Part shown: positions 46,690 through 60,720 of the stretch, piece by piece | How positions within the stretch are numbered: the stretch's first letter is position 1 | How the letters are laid out: every line of letters begins with the position of its first letter | Translations under genes and position numbers: made by a program | Source: Bryoerythrophyllum caledonicum | Taxonomy: Eukaryota; Streptophyta; Bryopsida; Pottiales; Pottiaceae | Length of the DNA stretch: 64,000 nucleotides | NCBI GenBank assembly: GCA_963971425.1 | Contig: OZ020516.1 | Span: 19,723,332-19,787,331 of the forward strand | Direction of reading: 5' to 3' | Notes under the pieces: model-generated | The model's input: only the letters and a program-made list of their open reading frames with translations | The model's database searches: none | Told to the model about the DNA's origin: nothing

Positions 46690-48213
46690 CGGAAGGGGAA
46701 TAGGAGTGCGCCGTACGACCGTTGGAGTTTCGAATTCAGATTATTGTGCCAGAGTGGCGAATAGAAACACTATTCCAGAAGTTTGAATCCGGGCTGTAAA
46801 TAGATTATCAGGCGGAGGGATGATTCGTTTGCTGTAACTTTAGTTCCGGCATTTGATGTGAAAAAGTATGAGCTTGAGTAGAAACCCGCCTGGTTCCACA
46901 ACTATTTCAGACCGCCACCTTCATTTCAAAGATCGTTTTCTCCCGTACAACCGATATAATGGGCATTTCAGCAGGCAATTTGGATAATTGGAGAACATAG
47001 GCGTCCAACAATTGTGCGATTTACGTTACAGAAAGTATCAGACGTGCAACAATGTGGAGCCTGATTATGATTGATTTTACCAGACTCTAAAGTTCAAATG
47101 CTTCAACGAAAGCCCCTTGTTGACCTTGATATCTACCAGCTGTAATACATCAGACATCTCTGACAGGGGAAAAGTAACCTTTCATTTAAAAAAAGAGCCC
47201 GAAAAGACGAACGCATCACTTGGAAAGGAAAAAGGAAGCCCCCTCTGCGCTGCCGGCTCTGGCGCGTTGTATTGTTTTTGGCTTCCCTTTTCTGCAATCG
47301 AACTTTGTTTGTTTTGTGTCATCAACAACAACAAAAAAATAAAAAAATAAAAAGAAACAAACAAAAAACAACAATAAAAAACAAAAAGGAAGCTCGGATA
47401 AGCCAGATTTATCATTACCGGAAGGCGGGAGAATCCATTTAGCAGGTATCTTCTCATGTCAAAAATCACCCCACGTTGATATATCTAAGAAAGAGAAAAT
47501 GCTCTTGTTCCATCGCTGTCAAAGTAAAGAATGATTGAGTGAGAAGTCACCGTTCGAGTAGAAACAAAAACTACAATTAAAAACTGATTCGAACTTGGGC
47601 AGTGACATGGAAATGAAGGAGCCAATCGCGTTGCGGTGGTATCATCGACTGGTTTTTAGTGTCCCCAGCGAGGTTTTCACGTGCATGATGTAAGGAGGCT
47701 CCGGCACTGGCTCCACTGGTTCGAGTACTTGGAGTATTGCTTGGAATTGGTTAGAACCATCTCAACCGCGGCTTAGAGTCGCAGCTAAGTTAGACAGGAG
47801 TAGCAAGCTGTGTACCACTCGTACACTCGTCTAGCTAGTCTCATTACACGTTGTCTAGATCTGCAGATTCAAGTGAATCTGTCATCAGCCATTCAGTCGA
47901 TCGGCGCTCGTGTTTTGCAGGGATTTATCGATCAGTGGAAGGGACGAAGAGACCAGCAACCAGTCGTGTAGCTGGTGTGGTTTGTGTCGGGGAGTGGGAG
48001 TGGGGTAGTTATGGATGAGTTGCAGCAGGAAGGGGAAGCATCGGAGAGCTTTGATGTTGCGGATTCGACAGGGATCATCATCGTGAGTATTCACGCTTCG
48101 GGGATTCATGGTGCTCCGACGCCTGCTTGGTAGCTTTAGTTGAGTTGGGTGCAGTGATCGCATGCAGGGACGGAGACGAACGTGTTGAGATCGATTGAGA
48201 GAAGATTTCTGGC
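46690..48213. other. upstream region of the kinesin gene
   Basis: Likely contains the kinesin promoter and 5' UTR. An A-rich run (47,325-47,390, ACAACAAAAAAATAAAA-like) lies within. Base composition becomes GC-rich only after 48,200. No TATA box or transcription start can be fixed. Confidence 0.45.
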
Positions 48214-51200
48214 ATGAATCCGTTACGGTTGTTTTCGAAGGTGGCGTCGACGGCGTCGCCGAAGAAGCTCTCTTTCGACGCCGTGACGACGTGCGACCCT
48301 GGCGCGCACCATGTCGACAGCCACTCGCCCGCGCCTGCTCCTGAGTCGTCGCGCTCGCCGTCGCTCTCCCCCTTCGTGGTCACTACGCGAGGCGTTCCTC
48401 AGGCGGATCCGCTCTCGCCCTGTGAAGACTTTCTGATCGGCGGCATTGCGTCCTCTCAGGAGGATTTCGACGTCTCGCCGCCATCGAAGGCCGCTGCCGC
48501 GCCCGGCGGAGCGCGCAAGCGCGGCCTGTCGCCCGCGCCGGAGGCTGGCTCTCCCGGGGGCAACGCCAAGGCGCCCACTCCAGGGAAAAGTGGGAGGAAG
48601 ACGACGCCGTTGCAGCGCGGCCACCAGGCGAAGGGCCACCAACACCGCCGCTCGCTGAGCAATTTCCCCAGGCTCGACAATGGTGCCGCTTCGGAGTTTC
48701 CCCTGGCTCCACCGGGGCGCATGCTGCGCCAGTCCGCTTCATTCTCCGGGATCTCCACCCCACGCGGCGGCCGCCCCCCCACCAGCGGCGAGATGGGCAC
48801 CCCTCTCTCGGGATGCTCCCTCCCCGCCCCTCGCAGCGCCGGAAAAGCGGTGCGATACGCAGGATCCAGCGCCAGATCCAAGAGTCTGGGCAATGGCGAC
48901 GAGCTCCGGATCGAGTTGGAAGAGGATCCCGAGTTTTGGCAGGACCACAATGTGCAGGTATCATGTGGTTGAAGTGCGGTAGAAATTGTTATTTGAATTA
49001 TGTCTTGTTTTGAGGTCTAAATTCATGTGACCCGCAGGTTTTGATTCGGGCGCGGCCTATAAGTGGCGCCGAAGTTGCCCAGCATGGAGTTGGGCGGTGT
49101 GTGAAGCAAGAGAATGCGCATACCGTGACATGGCTGGGGCAGCCGGAGACGCGGTTTACCTTCGACCAAGTGGCAGGGGAGTTTGTCACTCAGGTATGAT
49201 CACATTCTGATTCTAAGTAAGTTGAAACGTCTTGGAAATGTGTGGCAGTGCTTCTCCCCACATTGTGTTCATGTGGTGGCGATGTGTGGTGCAGGAGGAG
49301 CTATTTCGAGTGGCAGGGTTACCAATGGTGGAGAATTGCATGGCGGGTTACAACAGCTGCATGTTCGCGTACGGCCAGGTAACTTAGTGTCCCGTGATTA
49401 AGATTTGAAAAATCAAGCTTTTTGTTGGTCGGTTTTGTGAGTTCATTCTGATTGACCTTCTTGGAAGTGAACTCAGACGGGCAGTGGCAAGACGCATACA
49501 ATGCTGGGAGAGATAGGGGATGTTGACCTACAACCGAATGAAAATCGCGGCATGACGCCACGGGTGTTCGAGTATCTGTTTGCAAAGATTCAGAAGGTAC
49601 ACTTTCTAACCAATTGAAGAAGCTAGCATGATGTGGATGCTTGTTTATCCTAAGGTGGCTTAAACGCTAAAGTTTTGGAGGCTTGATATGTATGCAGGAG
49701 GAAGAAACGCAGAGGCATGAGAAGCTGAAGTACAAGTGCAGGTGCTCGTTCTTGGAGATCTACAACGAGCAGGTCTCGGACTTGCTGGAGCCGTCCTCCA
49801 CCAATTTGCAGATGCGCGAGGATTTGAACAAAGGGGTGTACGTTGAGGGGTTGTTGGAAGTGGAGGTGCAGAATGTGCAAGATGTGCTGCATCTTCTGGT
49901 GTTAGGCGCAACTAATAGGAGAGTGGCGGCCACCAACATGAACAGGGAGAGCAGTCGCTCGCACAGTGTTTTCACTTGTGTCATTGAGAGCCAGTGGGAG
50001 TGCAACGCCATGATTAATTTCCGGTTCGGTCGACTCAATCTCGTCGACTTAGCTGGTTCGGAAAGGCAAGCAACTCGCTTTCTCTGGTTGATTTGAGGTT
50101 GATTTGTAGACCTGGTTGGTGCATTCGTCTTACATTGGTGATTACCATTCTTGCTCTGGAACAGACAGAAAGCAACTGGGGCTGATGGGGAGCGTTTGCG
50201 AGAAGCTACCAGTATCAACAAGTCGTTGTCAACTCTTGGGTACAATCTCACAACATTATTCATCATTTTCAGTTCACCACGAATGTGCAGATGAGCTCAT
50301 TCAGCGTCGTGGATCTTTGTGTGCAGGCTTGTTATAATGGTCTTAGTGGACGTTGCAAACGGGAAACAACGGCATGTTCCATACCGAGATTCAAAGCTCA
50401 CGTTCCTCCTTCAGGTGGTTGAAGCTATGGTAGTTTTGTTCCAAATGGTTTTGCCGTCCTCTAATTTGTTTGTCTAGACTTCTCTCGTGTCTGATGATCT
50501 GTGAGTGGTTTTCAGGACTCTCTTGGAGGCAACTCCAAAACCACCATCATCGCCAACATTAGCCCTTCGACTTGGTACTACACCTTAATCATGATTCTGT
50601 CATTGTACTGATAGGCTTAACCAATTCTGTCCTTAGCTTCGTCTTGAGATTTATCGTCCAGATCGTTTACGAATTCCCTTGTGCAGTGCTGCATCGGAGA
50701 CTCTCAGCACCCTCAAGTTTGCACAGCGAGCAAAATATATCCAGAATAATGTAAGTTCTCTTCATGTCATTTGTATCCTCTTAGCAGTGAGGGTTTGTAT
50801 AAACAAGTAATTGTTAATGACACTCATATTGGCATGAATGTTCAGGCTGTTATCAACGAGGAAGCCTCCGGAGATGTGAAAGATTTGCAAGAGCAAATTC
50901 AACAGTTGAAGGTGAATATTACCTCATTCGTTGCACTTGAAAATCAAATGGTTTGGAATATTATAACCTGCTATATATCACTTTCTTCAAATTTGAAGTA
51001 TTGAGTCGATGATCTTTTTCTTCTTACTTTCTTCGATTAGGACGAGCTAGCGCGCATTCGGAGGCAGAGTATTTCTAGAATACCAAGTGTGCGTGTGTCT
51101 GAGCCAAACGGAGACCTTCCTTCGAATGAGTGTTTTGGTGATTCGAAAGACCCTCTGTTTGATCCTCTGAGGAGCTCAACTGAAGGCTCCTTCTTACAGT

Positions 51201-54200
51201 TCGGCAGAGCAGTATTGGGCCCAACTGCTTTGAGTCACAAGGTAGCTACCTTGACCAGTCTTCTGTGATCCCTAGTAACTGAGCCCAAAAGTTCGAATTT
51301 TATTTGTTCAGGAAGAGCCTGACAATGTTAATTTGACTGGTTTGGGGAGTTCAGATAAAGGCCATGGAAACTCTGCTGGCAGACGCACTGCGAAGAGAAA
51401 AGCTACTTGTTAAAACATCGGCTGCTGAAATTGAGCATCTGACCCGCTTGGTGAAGCAAAGAGAGGAGGAAACATGCTTTCACAAGTCATTGCTAGAATC
51501 AGGGAAACACAAAATTCGTCGCCTGCAAGGTCCTTCTGACTCATCAGATTCATCAGATTACAAAAGTGTTGCATCGGCAGAAGAGTCGGAGGACGACGTC
51601 TGCAACAATCCCGACCATATGCGGCTCGCTTTGGAGAACAGTGTCTTTCAGGAGCAACTTCGCAGGTACTAAATCAGCACTGCTATCCAGATATTCTTTC
51701 TGATGCTAACGTCCAAGAATAGTGAGTTTCGCTGTACCGAATAATCTCCAGAACTTTTTTATTCTGGTCCTTCTGATTAATATCGAATTCTTCCTTTGGC
51801 AGGGCTAAGAAGTATGATGCCTTTGGGGACAGAGAAACTATGTCTCGAGACATCTCAAACTTGCGAGAAAAAGTAGAGTTTCATAACCGACACGTATTAT
51901 GTTTAGCCACTCGTTTATCATTTCCTATCTGCACAATCCACGATGCTTAAGGTTGGCTAATGTATAATCTTTTCTGTTTGCAGCTACTAGAAATGTTGGA
52001 TAGAAACAATTCTATGGAATCTGCTGCTCTTCCACAGGTATGCCCACTTGGTCTAATTTAAGTCTTAGTCACCTTCTAATGCTTTGTCTCTCTTCTGGAA
52101 CTGAACACTTCTAGTTCATGGGTACCTTCGATATTGGTTTACGCCGCTTATGAAGACTCATTCTGTCAACCAGCAGGAAGCACTTAAGGCCGAAATCGCT
52201 GCAGAGAGACAAGCGGCAGGTCTTCTGTCGAATCAAGTACATTTTCAATAATAAGCCCTACTGCTTATGCTTCATTATATTTACATTTTGGATGTTGTGG
52301 ATGAGGAAATTGTCTTCGTATAAACCTTGAGCTGGTCTGTGGGCTGTACGCAGGTTGAATCGTACCAAAGGGACCTCGCAGAATATCGAGTGAAGTTGCA
52401 GGCCAGCTTGGAGGCCAATGAGAGAATGGCAAGGTACTCATTGCAAGCTAGAATTATGGTTTCATTGAGGTGAAGGAATTACTACCATTTCCTAGATATC
52501 AGCTGATTGTGTCTATCTGGCAGTGAGTTGAACGGCCTGCGAATGGAGCTTGAGAACTCGCATGAAGACTGCATAAAACACAGACAAGAGCTTGGAACTC
52601 TCCAGGTACCCTCCCAGTTTTCGTATCAGTTTCCCTCTCATCTAACTTGCTAATTCAAATTTCATAGACTTGTAGTCATTTAGTGAGGAGTCGCAATAAA
52701 TATTTCAAAAATTTCTTGATAATGTTTCTCATAAAGTGCTGATAATTTCCGTGCAGATAAAAGCTTTGGAGGTTGAGAGCTTGGAGTTAAAGCAAGCGCA
52801 GCATCAACAGTTCATGTTCGAACTCAAGACGCAGCTTCAGAAGGTAATCACTGCCGCGGAAGGTAATTACTGTTTTTATGAATGCCTGTTCCATGGATTG
52901 CTGATCATGAGAAGCTGAAGCTATTCAATCAATGACCCTTGTATGCCCATGTTTTCCGTCCCCTAATTAGAGCGAAGAGAAGGCCGAGCAAGAAGCCAGC
53001 CGGAGAAGCCAGCTTGAGCAGCAGCTGCAAGTGGCTCTGCAAGAGTCCACCAACTTGCAGACAGAACTCCAGGTCCCTAGAATTCAGATTCCTCCATCTC
53101 TCTTGCTTCTCTTCCCATTCATCAAGCTTTACAAATCTTACATCTCTTCGTGTGGAATCGGTGTTCTAAATAGTGGCTTTTAAAGACAGTGTTCACTCAA
53201 AATACAACACATTGCTGTATTTTTTGCGTATTAAATAAATTTCACCGTTGCACATCTTTGCGTTTGAGCAATAAATTTCACTGAATTTGCACGATTGCAA
53301 TAATATGGTTCTGGCCCTAAAAGAGCATGTGGATCCAAATTTGATATGTTAGCATACTAAAACTGTTCAAATGCAGTGGACTCGGGACTCTCTGGAAGAA
53401 GCTGAAGCGCAATTGGAGACCTTGCAACGAAGTGAACCAGTGCCGGAGATTGAAGATCCAGAAGCCTCCTACGAGGCCTTCATGATCGGGCAGCTGCAAG
53501 CAGAGATAATCGACATGCACGCCAGGCTAGAAGACGAGCGCAAGCGGGGGCGAGAGTTAGAGGAGCAGATTGCAAACCAAGGTGTGCAGATCTCTGAGAA
53601 TGAGAGGCATCATAAGCGTAACCTTAGCACGGACTCTTGTGACGCAACAGGGAAGCGGAGGGTGAGGCACCACGATGCGATCTTGCAGTTGCAAATGGAG
53701 CTGGAAACCCTCGACGGTGGATCACCGAGCGCCTCGGATGCTATTAAGGGATACAGATGGGAGGACGGCACGAGAGACGAAGAGGCGGAAACAAAGCACA
53801 CGGTGACCATCATGCAACTTCAGTTGGATATGGAGGCATTGGAAGGGTCCCTCACAGAAGAGAGAGCTTCCAGTGCATTGCTCAAGCAGAGATTGGAGGA
53901 GACCGTGACAATGCTCAACGCTGAGAAGGCGAAGGTAGAAACTCTGCAAGGGACAGAAACGTTGTTGCAGTTCGTTGGAAAAGGCGAAGACATGGGCAAA
54001 ATGCAGGACGCTCTTGTCATTGCCAGAGAGCACTTCAGCTTGGAGAGGCAGACCCTCATGGTAGCGGTTGCGGATGCGGAGGACCGGTACAATGGCGTGA
54101 AGAAGGAGCTTGATGCAAGACACGACGAGTTTCACTGCTTGGAGGAACGGACGCAGCGAGCTGAAGCGCGTGAGCTATCTGTACAGGCAGAGATGTTCAA

Positions 54201-57200
54201 GCTTCAGGAAGAGCTGGAGAAACACTTGCAAGCGGTCCATATCGTCATGGATGACCTGCCAAATCAAATCGAACAGAAAGAGGAAGAAATTGCGAAGCTG
54301 AAGGAGCAGATGGTACAAGAGCAGGAAGACTGGTTCTTAGAGAAATCAGATCTACTGGTTGCAGTGCGAGATTCAGAAGCGCGCTGCGTTAAGAAGAATC
54401 TGATCATCAAGAATCTGCAGAGGTCGTTAGCAACCGTGCAGTCCAAGTTCTACGACGAGAGTCTGTTTGAAAGTGCGCAAGGTCTCCGGAATCAGAACAT
54501 GGCGCAGCTCGAGAAGAAACTTCAGAGCATGACGGAAGGTATGGAGCAACTCAGCCGCGAAAACACGCAGTTGCAAGGGCAAATGCAACTGCTGAGAGGT
54601 GAAACAGAGAACGCCAGAAAATTGGTTGAGCTGAAAGAAGAGGAGCTCGCTGCGGTGCAGAAAAGTCTCACTGACGCGGAAGCGCTTCTTGACCAAGAGA
54701 ATTCCAAGATGAAGGCACTCTCATTGTCGATCACCGAAGCGGCATGCTCTGAGGAGAACTGGAGGGACGCTAGAGAGCTGCTCTCTTTGAAGGTCGCAGA
54801 GGGGTTCTCGTCCAACGAAACGGAGGTTGAGCTTGCCCGAACGCAAGTGCTCCTGGCGGGTTCCGAAGGAAAGGTGAAGCTGCTCTCTGAAATGGTGGAA
54901 ATGATGCAGAATGAGTCTGTTTATGTGAAAGAGAAATTCTCTGAGCAGGACGCGGATCTGGTCCAGAGCACCGACCGGCCTCTTCGGGAGCTTTCTGATA
55001 ATCGCAAGCTGCGTGTGAGCGATATGAAACAGGGGGAGAAGTTGAAGCAGGAAGTTGCGAAAATGAGAGCTGAGGTCGCCAAGCTTCGCGCCAAGGTCCA
55101 CGAGAAGGACAATGTGATTTTGAATGTCCGCCTGCAGCTGTCGTCTGCGACGACGAGTTGCAAGGAGATGGAGGTTCTGATGGGGAAGACTCTGACAGAG
55201 AAGGAAGTCAAGCTGCAGTCGCAGCTCCAGACCTCCGTGAAGGAGGCCACGAGGTCTAAAGCGCAAGTGCAGAAGTGCGAAGCCGAGATGGAGAGGTTGA
55301 CGATGCTGTTGCTGGAACTCCAAGAGCGGCATACCAAGGCAGAGCAATCTTGGATGGCGGAGAAGGTGCAGCTCGAGATCCACCGGCACGAAGCTGAATT
55401 GCAAGCCGCTACGAAAAAACTGAAGCTGCCGGCGAGGTTTGCAAAGATCGACATATGGCAGAGGCAGCTGAGCGAGGCGGACAAGCTGATGAACATGCTC
55501 GTGGTGGCGAACGAGAAGTCGAAGCAGGAGTGCTCAGTTGCGTCAGCTGAAGCAGGCATGGCGGACAAGTTGGTTCAAGAGCTGTTGGACACTCTGGCAG
55601 TGACGAAGGAGCAGGTTGATTCCACTATGGGCCACGCCGAGAGCGAGATTCACGCGTTGAGAGCCGAGACTCAGCGTCTGAAAGTTGATATCAAGCGAGA
55701 CATTCTGAGTCTGAGGAGAGCGCAGCCGGTGCTTGTGGACGAGGTGAAGCGCTCCCTGGAAATCCTCCCCTCGGTGAAATGCCTGGAAAGCGAACGACGC
55801 TCTTGGGAGCAGCAATGCAAGGCTGCCAATGGCATGTTGGCGGAGAAAGAGGCCATCATCCGGAGCTTGCACGATGAGGTCCACAAGGCTCGCCACCAGA
55901 CATGGAGCGTTCAAAATGACCAGGGCGCAACCGTTCGTGTTCTGCAAGAGAAGGAAGAGACGATCAGGAAGCTCCTCAATGAAGTGAACCAGCTCAAACA
56001 GAGCGTCGATCGGAACATGTCTCTTCGCCAGAGCTTCACAAAAGACGCCGCGGATCTCACACCGCTGAAGGCGAATGCCCTGCGACAGAGCGTCTCGAAG
56101 GAATCAGATTTCGGGCATACTCCTCTACGACGGTCCTTCTCCCTCAAGCTGATCGAGGAGAAGGAGATGACCTTGAACGTGCTCCAGGAAGAGAAAGAGT
56201 ATCTGAAGACGATGGTGTTCAGCCTTGACACGGAGAACGCGGAGTTGCAGCAGCAGTTGCTGGACTTGGAAGCCGATTCTACAGGCCTGAAGTCCACCAT
56301 TGCCAATCTGCAAAGGGAGCTCGATGACAGCAATCGCGAGCTGAGTCAGGACTTGGCTCTCCTTCGTGAGCAGCTCGAAGAGAGCACTCGCCATGTCTCC
56401 GAGCTGGAGTTCCAGCGGGAAGAGCTTCGTGATGAAATGCAGTGTCAGGCGGTGTCGTTTGCTGCGCTTTACGAGCAGCTCGAGAAGCAGGAGAGGCTCG
56501 CAGATATGGTGCGTACGGATGAATGCAAAGCCGTGGAGAACAAGGAAGTCCTGAAAATCCTCGAGGAGAATGTGGAACTCAAATTCATGGTCGAGCGGCT
56601 GGACGCAGAGAAGACCGCTCATGAAGGCGAATCGAAACAACTGCAGCTGCGAGTGCGGGATCTGCAGCAGGAGCTTGATCGTCGAACACTCCAGCTGAAA
56701 GATGTGTCGGAGACGCGGGTCAAACTGGAAGCAGATCTTGCCTGGAAATCCGATGAAATGGTAGTGGTATCAAGGGAGCTCCATCTGCTGAGAACCTCGG
56801 CGGAAAAGCTTGCACGCGAGACCGAAAAACTGAGAAGCCTTGTCGAAGAATTGGAGCAGGATAGAATTCACCTGGAGGATCAGCTCCAACGCGCAGCAGA
56901 TTCCACATCAAAGGTGGAAGAGCTTGAAGCGGAGAGGGACAAGCTCCAAGATGATCTGACTCTTTTCATGGAGCAGCTTGAGCTGATCCAAGCTGTTGCT
57001 GAAGAACGCGACATCGCTGCATCTGAAGCTTGCAAGGTTGTCGATGTAACCCTTAATATGATTTCAGGATCTTTATCTTTTTCCCCTGAATGATTCCTCA
57101 CAGAGATTTGTCTTCTCGCAGATGGCTGAAATGCACAAGACGCTTGCTGAAGAGAAGCAGGTCGAAGTGGAGATTCTTGGACGATCTGTCGAGGAACTGG

Positions 57201-59454
57201 AAAACACAGTTTATGCTCTCGAGTCTCAGGTTTGTGCAGACGCTCGACTGGCTGAATGAACAGTTACACCTCTGGAAGATCACCGGCTAATCGATTCGTC
57301 TGGCATATGTGCAGGTTGGACTTCTGAAAAGAGAGTGCGAGAGGCTGCGCTTGATGCGAGAAGAAATGGAAAGCGAGATGCAAGGTCTGAAAGACCAGAT
57401 CTCGTACATGCACGTCGCGCTGACTGAAGCAAGCACCAGAAACGGTGACGAACTCTTGGAAACAAAGATGAAGAGGGAGGATGCGGAACGAATGCTTGAG
57501 GAGAGAGAGACTGAGATGCAGCAGCTGCGCCAGAAGCTCGAGAAATTTCAGATTGGTTTAGAGGGAGCTAGAGGGGTTGACTACCCTGAGCCTCAGCTTC
57601 CTGGTCCTCCGATCCTCAAGGTGCAGAAAGGACACAGGTCCACAGGGTCAGGTGCATTCGGATGCATGAAACTGAACCACCAGATGCAGTTAGAAATCGA
57701 TGAGGAACGAAAAGGATACGAACGCCGCATTCAGGAGCTGGAAGATGTGCTCGACAACCACCAGAACGAGGTCACAATGCTACACGAAAAACTGGCGGAT
57801 GCGGAGAGGATGACCTGCGACGTGCTCCGTGTGCTTCGTGGCGTCAAGTTGGATATGGCCAACGTTGCGGTGCGTTTCCATCACAATACTCGCATTAGCT
57901 TATGTCATTTGATCTTTCGAGTTTGCTGAACATTAAGTCGTTTGTGCGCAGACTCTTCTGAATGAACAGCAAGTGGAAGAAGGTGAGGAGAGCGACAAAC
58001 GGACGCTCCAGAAGGACGAAGAGATTGAAAACATACTCACGCGGCTGAATGACTTCATTGAAGAGCGAGAGAGGTTAAATCCGCCGCCTGGGCTTACACA
58101 TTTTGTGATTACTCTCTAGAATATGTACTCACTTGTGAACATTGGACCGTGCAGTTGGTTGGAGATGATCAGCCGAAAGCAAGCCGATTTAGTTGCCTCG
58201 CAAGCAGCTGTGGAGAAGCTTCGAGAACGTGAAAAGACTCTTGTGGCCGACAACAAAAAGCTCAAGGTATGTGGCTAATGTACAAAAAAAACTATTTGTA
58301 AAGTCACCCGAAGTTTCAATACGATGCCCCTCTTGCGATTATTATCCTTCCAGGTAGTTTTTAGATCAATAGACGAGTTTGTTGGTCTTTCAATTATAAT
58401 CCTGGTTAACTATGGAAGAGTTTCAAAGAGCCACCATGAAGAACCGTCTTTGAGAATGAAGAAATAGTTTGCAAGAGACACCATGAATATTAACAGCCTT
58501 CAATCTCTTCGAAACTGATTTTAGATACTGATAACTATGAAAAGCTAATGAAAAAGCAGAGGCTTCTCTTGTTCAAACTTCGGGTAACTTGACAAACGAC
58601 TCTAATGTCTTCACTCTTAACCAAAACAATGTGAGCGTCTGGAGGGAATGGGGGTTGACAAAGATGGTGGACATGCCCAGGGTGATAACCGAGCGCAGCT
58701 GAAGAAGATCGGGCTACTGGAGCAGGAAATCAAGACGCTCTCCGGCCAACAAAACCTGCAGCAGCGGATCAAGCACCATGCCAGAATCAAGGACGAGAAC
58801 AACTCACTGCGGATTCAGAACAACGAGTTGAGTGCCAAGCTAAGACGAGCAGAGCACCTCAACACTCGCATCAGCGAAGAACTGGCCAAGTACCGCACCG
58901 CCCAAGGCAAGTCGTCCTCGCTCAACATTGAAGAGGAACAGCGCCTACGCTCCAAGCTGCAGGAAGTTGAGGAGCAGCTTGATCAAGAGGCACAGAAGCT
59001 AGTGAGCTTGTGTTCTAGCGTCATGAAAACCGCTGGAATCGTTGACCCCATCCAGTGCACAGATCCAGCACTGGCCTTGGAAGCTGTAGTGCAAATCAAA
59101 GATCGCTTGGAGTCTACAAAACAAGAATTTGAAGACTTTAAGCTTAAGGTACTCAATATCTAACTCTGTTCCTCCCCCCCCCCCCCCCAAGCTATTTATA
59201 ACTGATTTTGCTACACTCGAAATTTGCTGCCAAGATATGATCTATATATTACAGGTTTTCACCTGAAAATCACACGGGTATTGAAAGTACCTTGGCTCAA
59301 TAACTACTAGTTTATTATTCCGTCGTGCTCATGCTGGACTGTTTTGTTTGAGTGTTGACAGACAAGAATTATGGGAGAAAGGCAGAGGTTGAACGAAATG
59401 CGCACTGCGCATTCGCCCCTGAGAGGCATCGATCCAAGTGTGTCACCGAGATAA
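48214..59454 (+). CDS. POK: kinesin-12, POK-like phragmoplast kinesin, 26 exons
   Basis: Spliced model (2,680 codons): exons 48214-48957, 49038-49193, 49295-49378, 49477-49596, 49698-50065, 50165-50239, 50327-50414, 50516-50574, 50687-50750, 50846-50911, 51041-51241, 51355-51665, 51803-51872, 51984-52037, 52177-52236, 52354-52433, 52524-52605, 52757-52843, 52971-53072, 53377-57045, 57122-57229, 57315-57869, 57952-58073, 58155-58266, 58636-59148, 59362-59454. All junctions keep frame. The Ser/Pro/Arg-rich N-terminus (about 245 residues) precedes a motor with [11 protein letters not shown]-loop [17 protein letters not shown] (switch I), LVDLAGSE (switch II) and [20 protein letters not shown]. 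The rest is long coiled coil. Length and motor fit POK-type kinesin-12, which guides phragmoplast and division-plane positioning. Acceptors of exons 12 and 25 and the exon 20 donor are the least certain. Confidence 0.9.
53377..57045 (+). other. 3.67-kb kinesin exon encoding coiled coil
   Basis: A single exon of 1,223 codons rich in Glu, Leu, Lys, Gln and Arg with heptad patterning. It supplies almost half the protein, whereas the motor is cut into small exons of 59-368 bp. The donor is GAT/GTAACC at 57,045; TGC-AAG/GTTGTC nine bases upstream is an alternative. Confidence 0.85.
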
Positions 59455-60225
59455 TCATCAAAGAAGTTTTGTAGTCTTGTGCATACCAGTGTTGTGGCTG
59501 AGTTACAATGTACACTATGTGGTAGAGTACTCCCAGTGCTTGAGAATTGTATGATACTATCATCCCCGTTTGTGACTCATGATGATGATCGCAATGACCT
59601 TGTGATCCGTGAAAATGTCACCCGTGATGGACCGTCTGTTTTTCTTTGGCGCCTGTCCTTGTTCCCTATTGAGGAGGAGCAAGTACTTCTGTGCCGCTTT
59701 GAAGTGGCAGTTCTAGGTGATGGCGATCTAGTCGCCCTTAGATGTAGTTCAACATTATTATTTTGTGGAATAAATTTACATTTTACTCTTTCAAACCTCT
59801 TTCTGCGTTCGAGATCCAACCGAAGCTTGAGGCTTGGTGAACTCTACTTATAATATCTATTAAATGATAGAATTGAGTTTAAAATATCAATTGAGTCATG
59901 AAGTGCATTGTATGGTTTTATATAGTATATAATTCTGGGAAAAGGGTAGGCAAGTCACTAAATGGTTCAACTCTATTTATTTTTGTATCAAACATGTAAA
60001 CTATAAATCTTTATAGTTTTTTATTTTTTATTATCCGTCGACAAGATGTGTAAATCTTTGTATGACCGTTCAAATTCTCATTCTAAAATATATCAAGGTC
60101 ACGAAAGAGGAAAATGAGAATTTTCAAACCTCCACTCCTTCCACGAATCTTCTGAAGATATTGCACAATGTTCCAATTGTAAAACTAAAATATAAGTTCA
60201 CTGAAGTAAAATATGTGAATACTAA

Positions 60226-60540
60226 TTCCGGCCTGTAATCGTCATGCGAAGCAATATGATACATGGAGAAGATGCGTACAGTAATGGTAAAATCATTTTT
60301 CAGCGATACAACTTATATATCCGAAAAAAAATCAAGTCACTTACAGTACTTACAGTACCATATTACAAGGTACTTCATATGGTACATACAGTATAATTTG
60401 TTTCAAGTGGAGTCGATCAAGGTTTGCTTGACCACAGGACCTTAAAGTAATCCGGCCTGCAACCGCCATACAATTGAAAGCAATGTGTATATTTGGAGAA
60501 GATGCATAATAGAAAAATCATTTTTCATTGATATGACTTA
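60226..60540. repeat. local duplication, two copies
   Basis: Both copies contain CCGGCCTG, then a GGAGAAGATGC block, then AAATCATTTTTCA and a GATA-C/T-GACTTA-type end. They are about 220 bp apart and diverged. Confidence 0.65.
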
Positions 60541-60720
60541 CAATTGCAATTTTAGCCCAAGTGATTTCATACTTTCATAACAAAATGCGAATGAGTTATG
60601 AAATCCCAAAGTGATTTGCCACATTTAGCCCATTTCTACCATTAGGTTACCCCCATGAGTGCAAATAAAAAGTAAGAGGTCATGACCAGTATTAGCAAAG
60701 CTTAATTTGGACTATGAATG
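60540..60720. repeat. dispersed repeat, partner at 63,330-63,500
   Basis: Shared blocks include CCCAAGTGATTTCATA and GTTATGAA, then a TAC-CCCC-AT-AA block and GGTC-TGAC-A-TA-GCAAA. No clear termini. Confidence 0.65.

Noticed and set aside
48223..48964. Arg- and Ala-rich frames overlapping kinesin exon 1 on both strands
   Set aside because: Products of high GC content; only the 48,214 frame leads into the motor through a good splice donor.
51312..51354. Earlier splice acceptor for kinesin exon 12 (TTGTTCAG at 51,311)
   Set aside because: Using it changes the phase and leads to a stop (TAA) in the next 100 bases; the acceptor at 51,354 keeps the ALRREK…EIEHLTRLV frame.
53610..57101. Long minus-strand frames opposite the kinesin coiled-coil exon (e.g. 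54,721-55,404 and 54,921-55,568)
   Set aside because: Antisense shadows of a Glu/Lys/Gln-rich coding exon; the plus frame is continuous and homologous to kinesin-12 tails.
59479..59853. 124-codon plus-strand frame after the kinesin stop
   Set aside because: Lies in the probable 3' UTR, no recognisable domain, composition unlike the kinesin exons.
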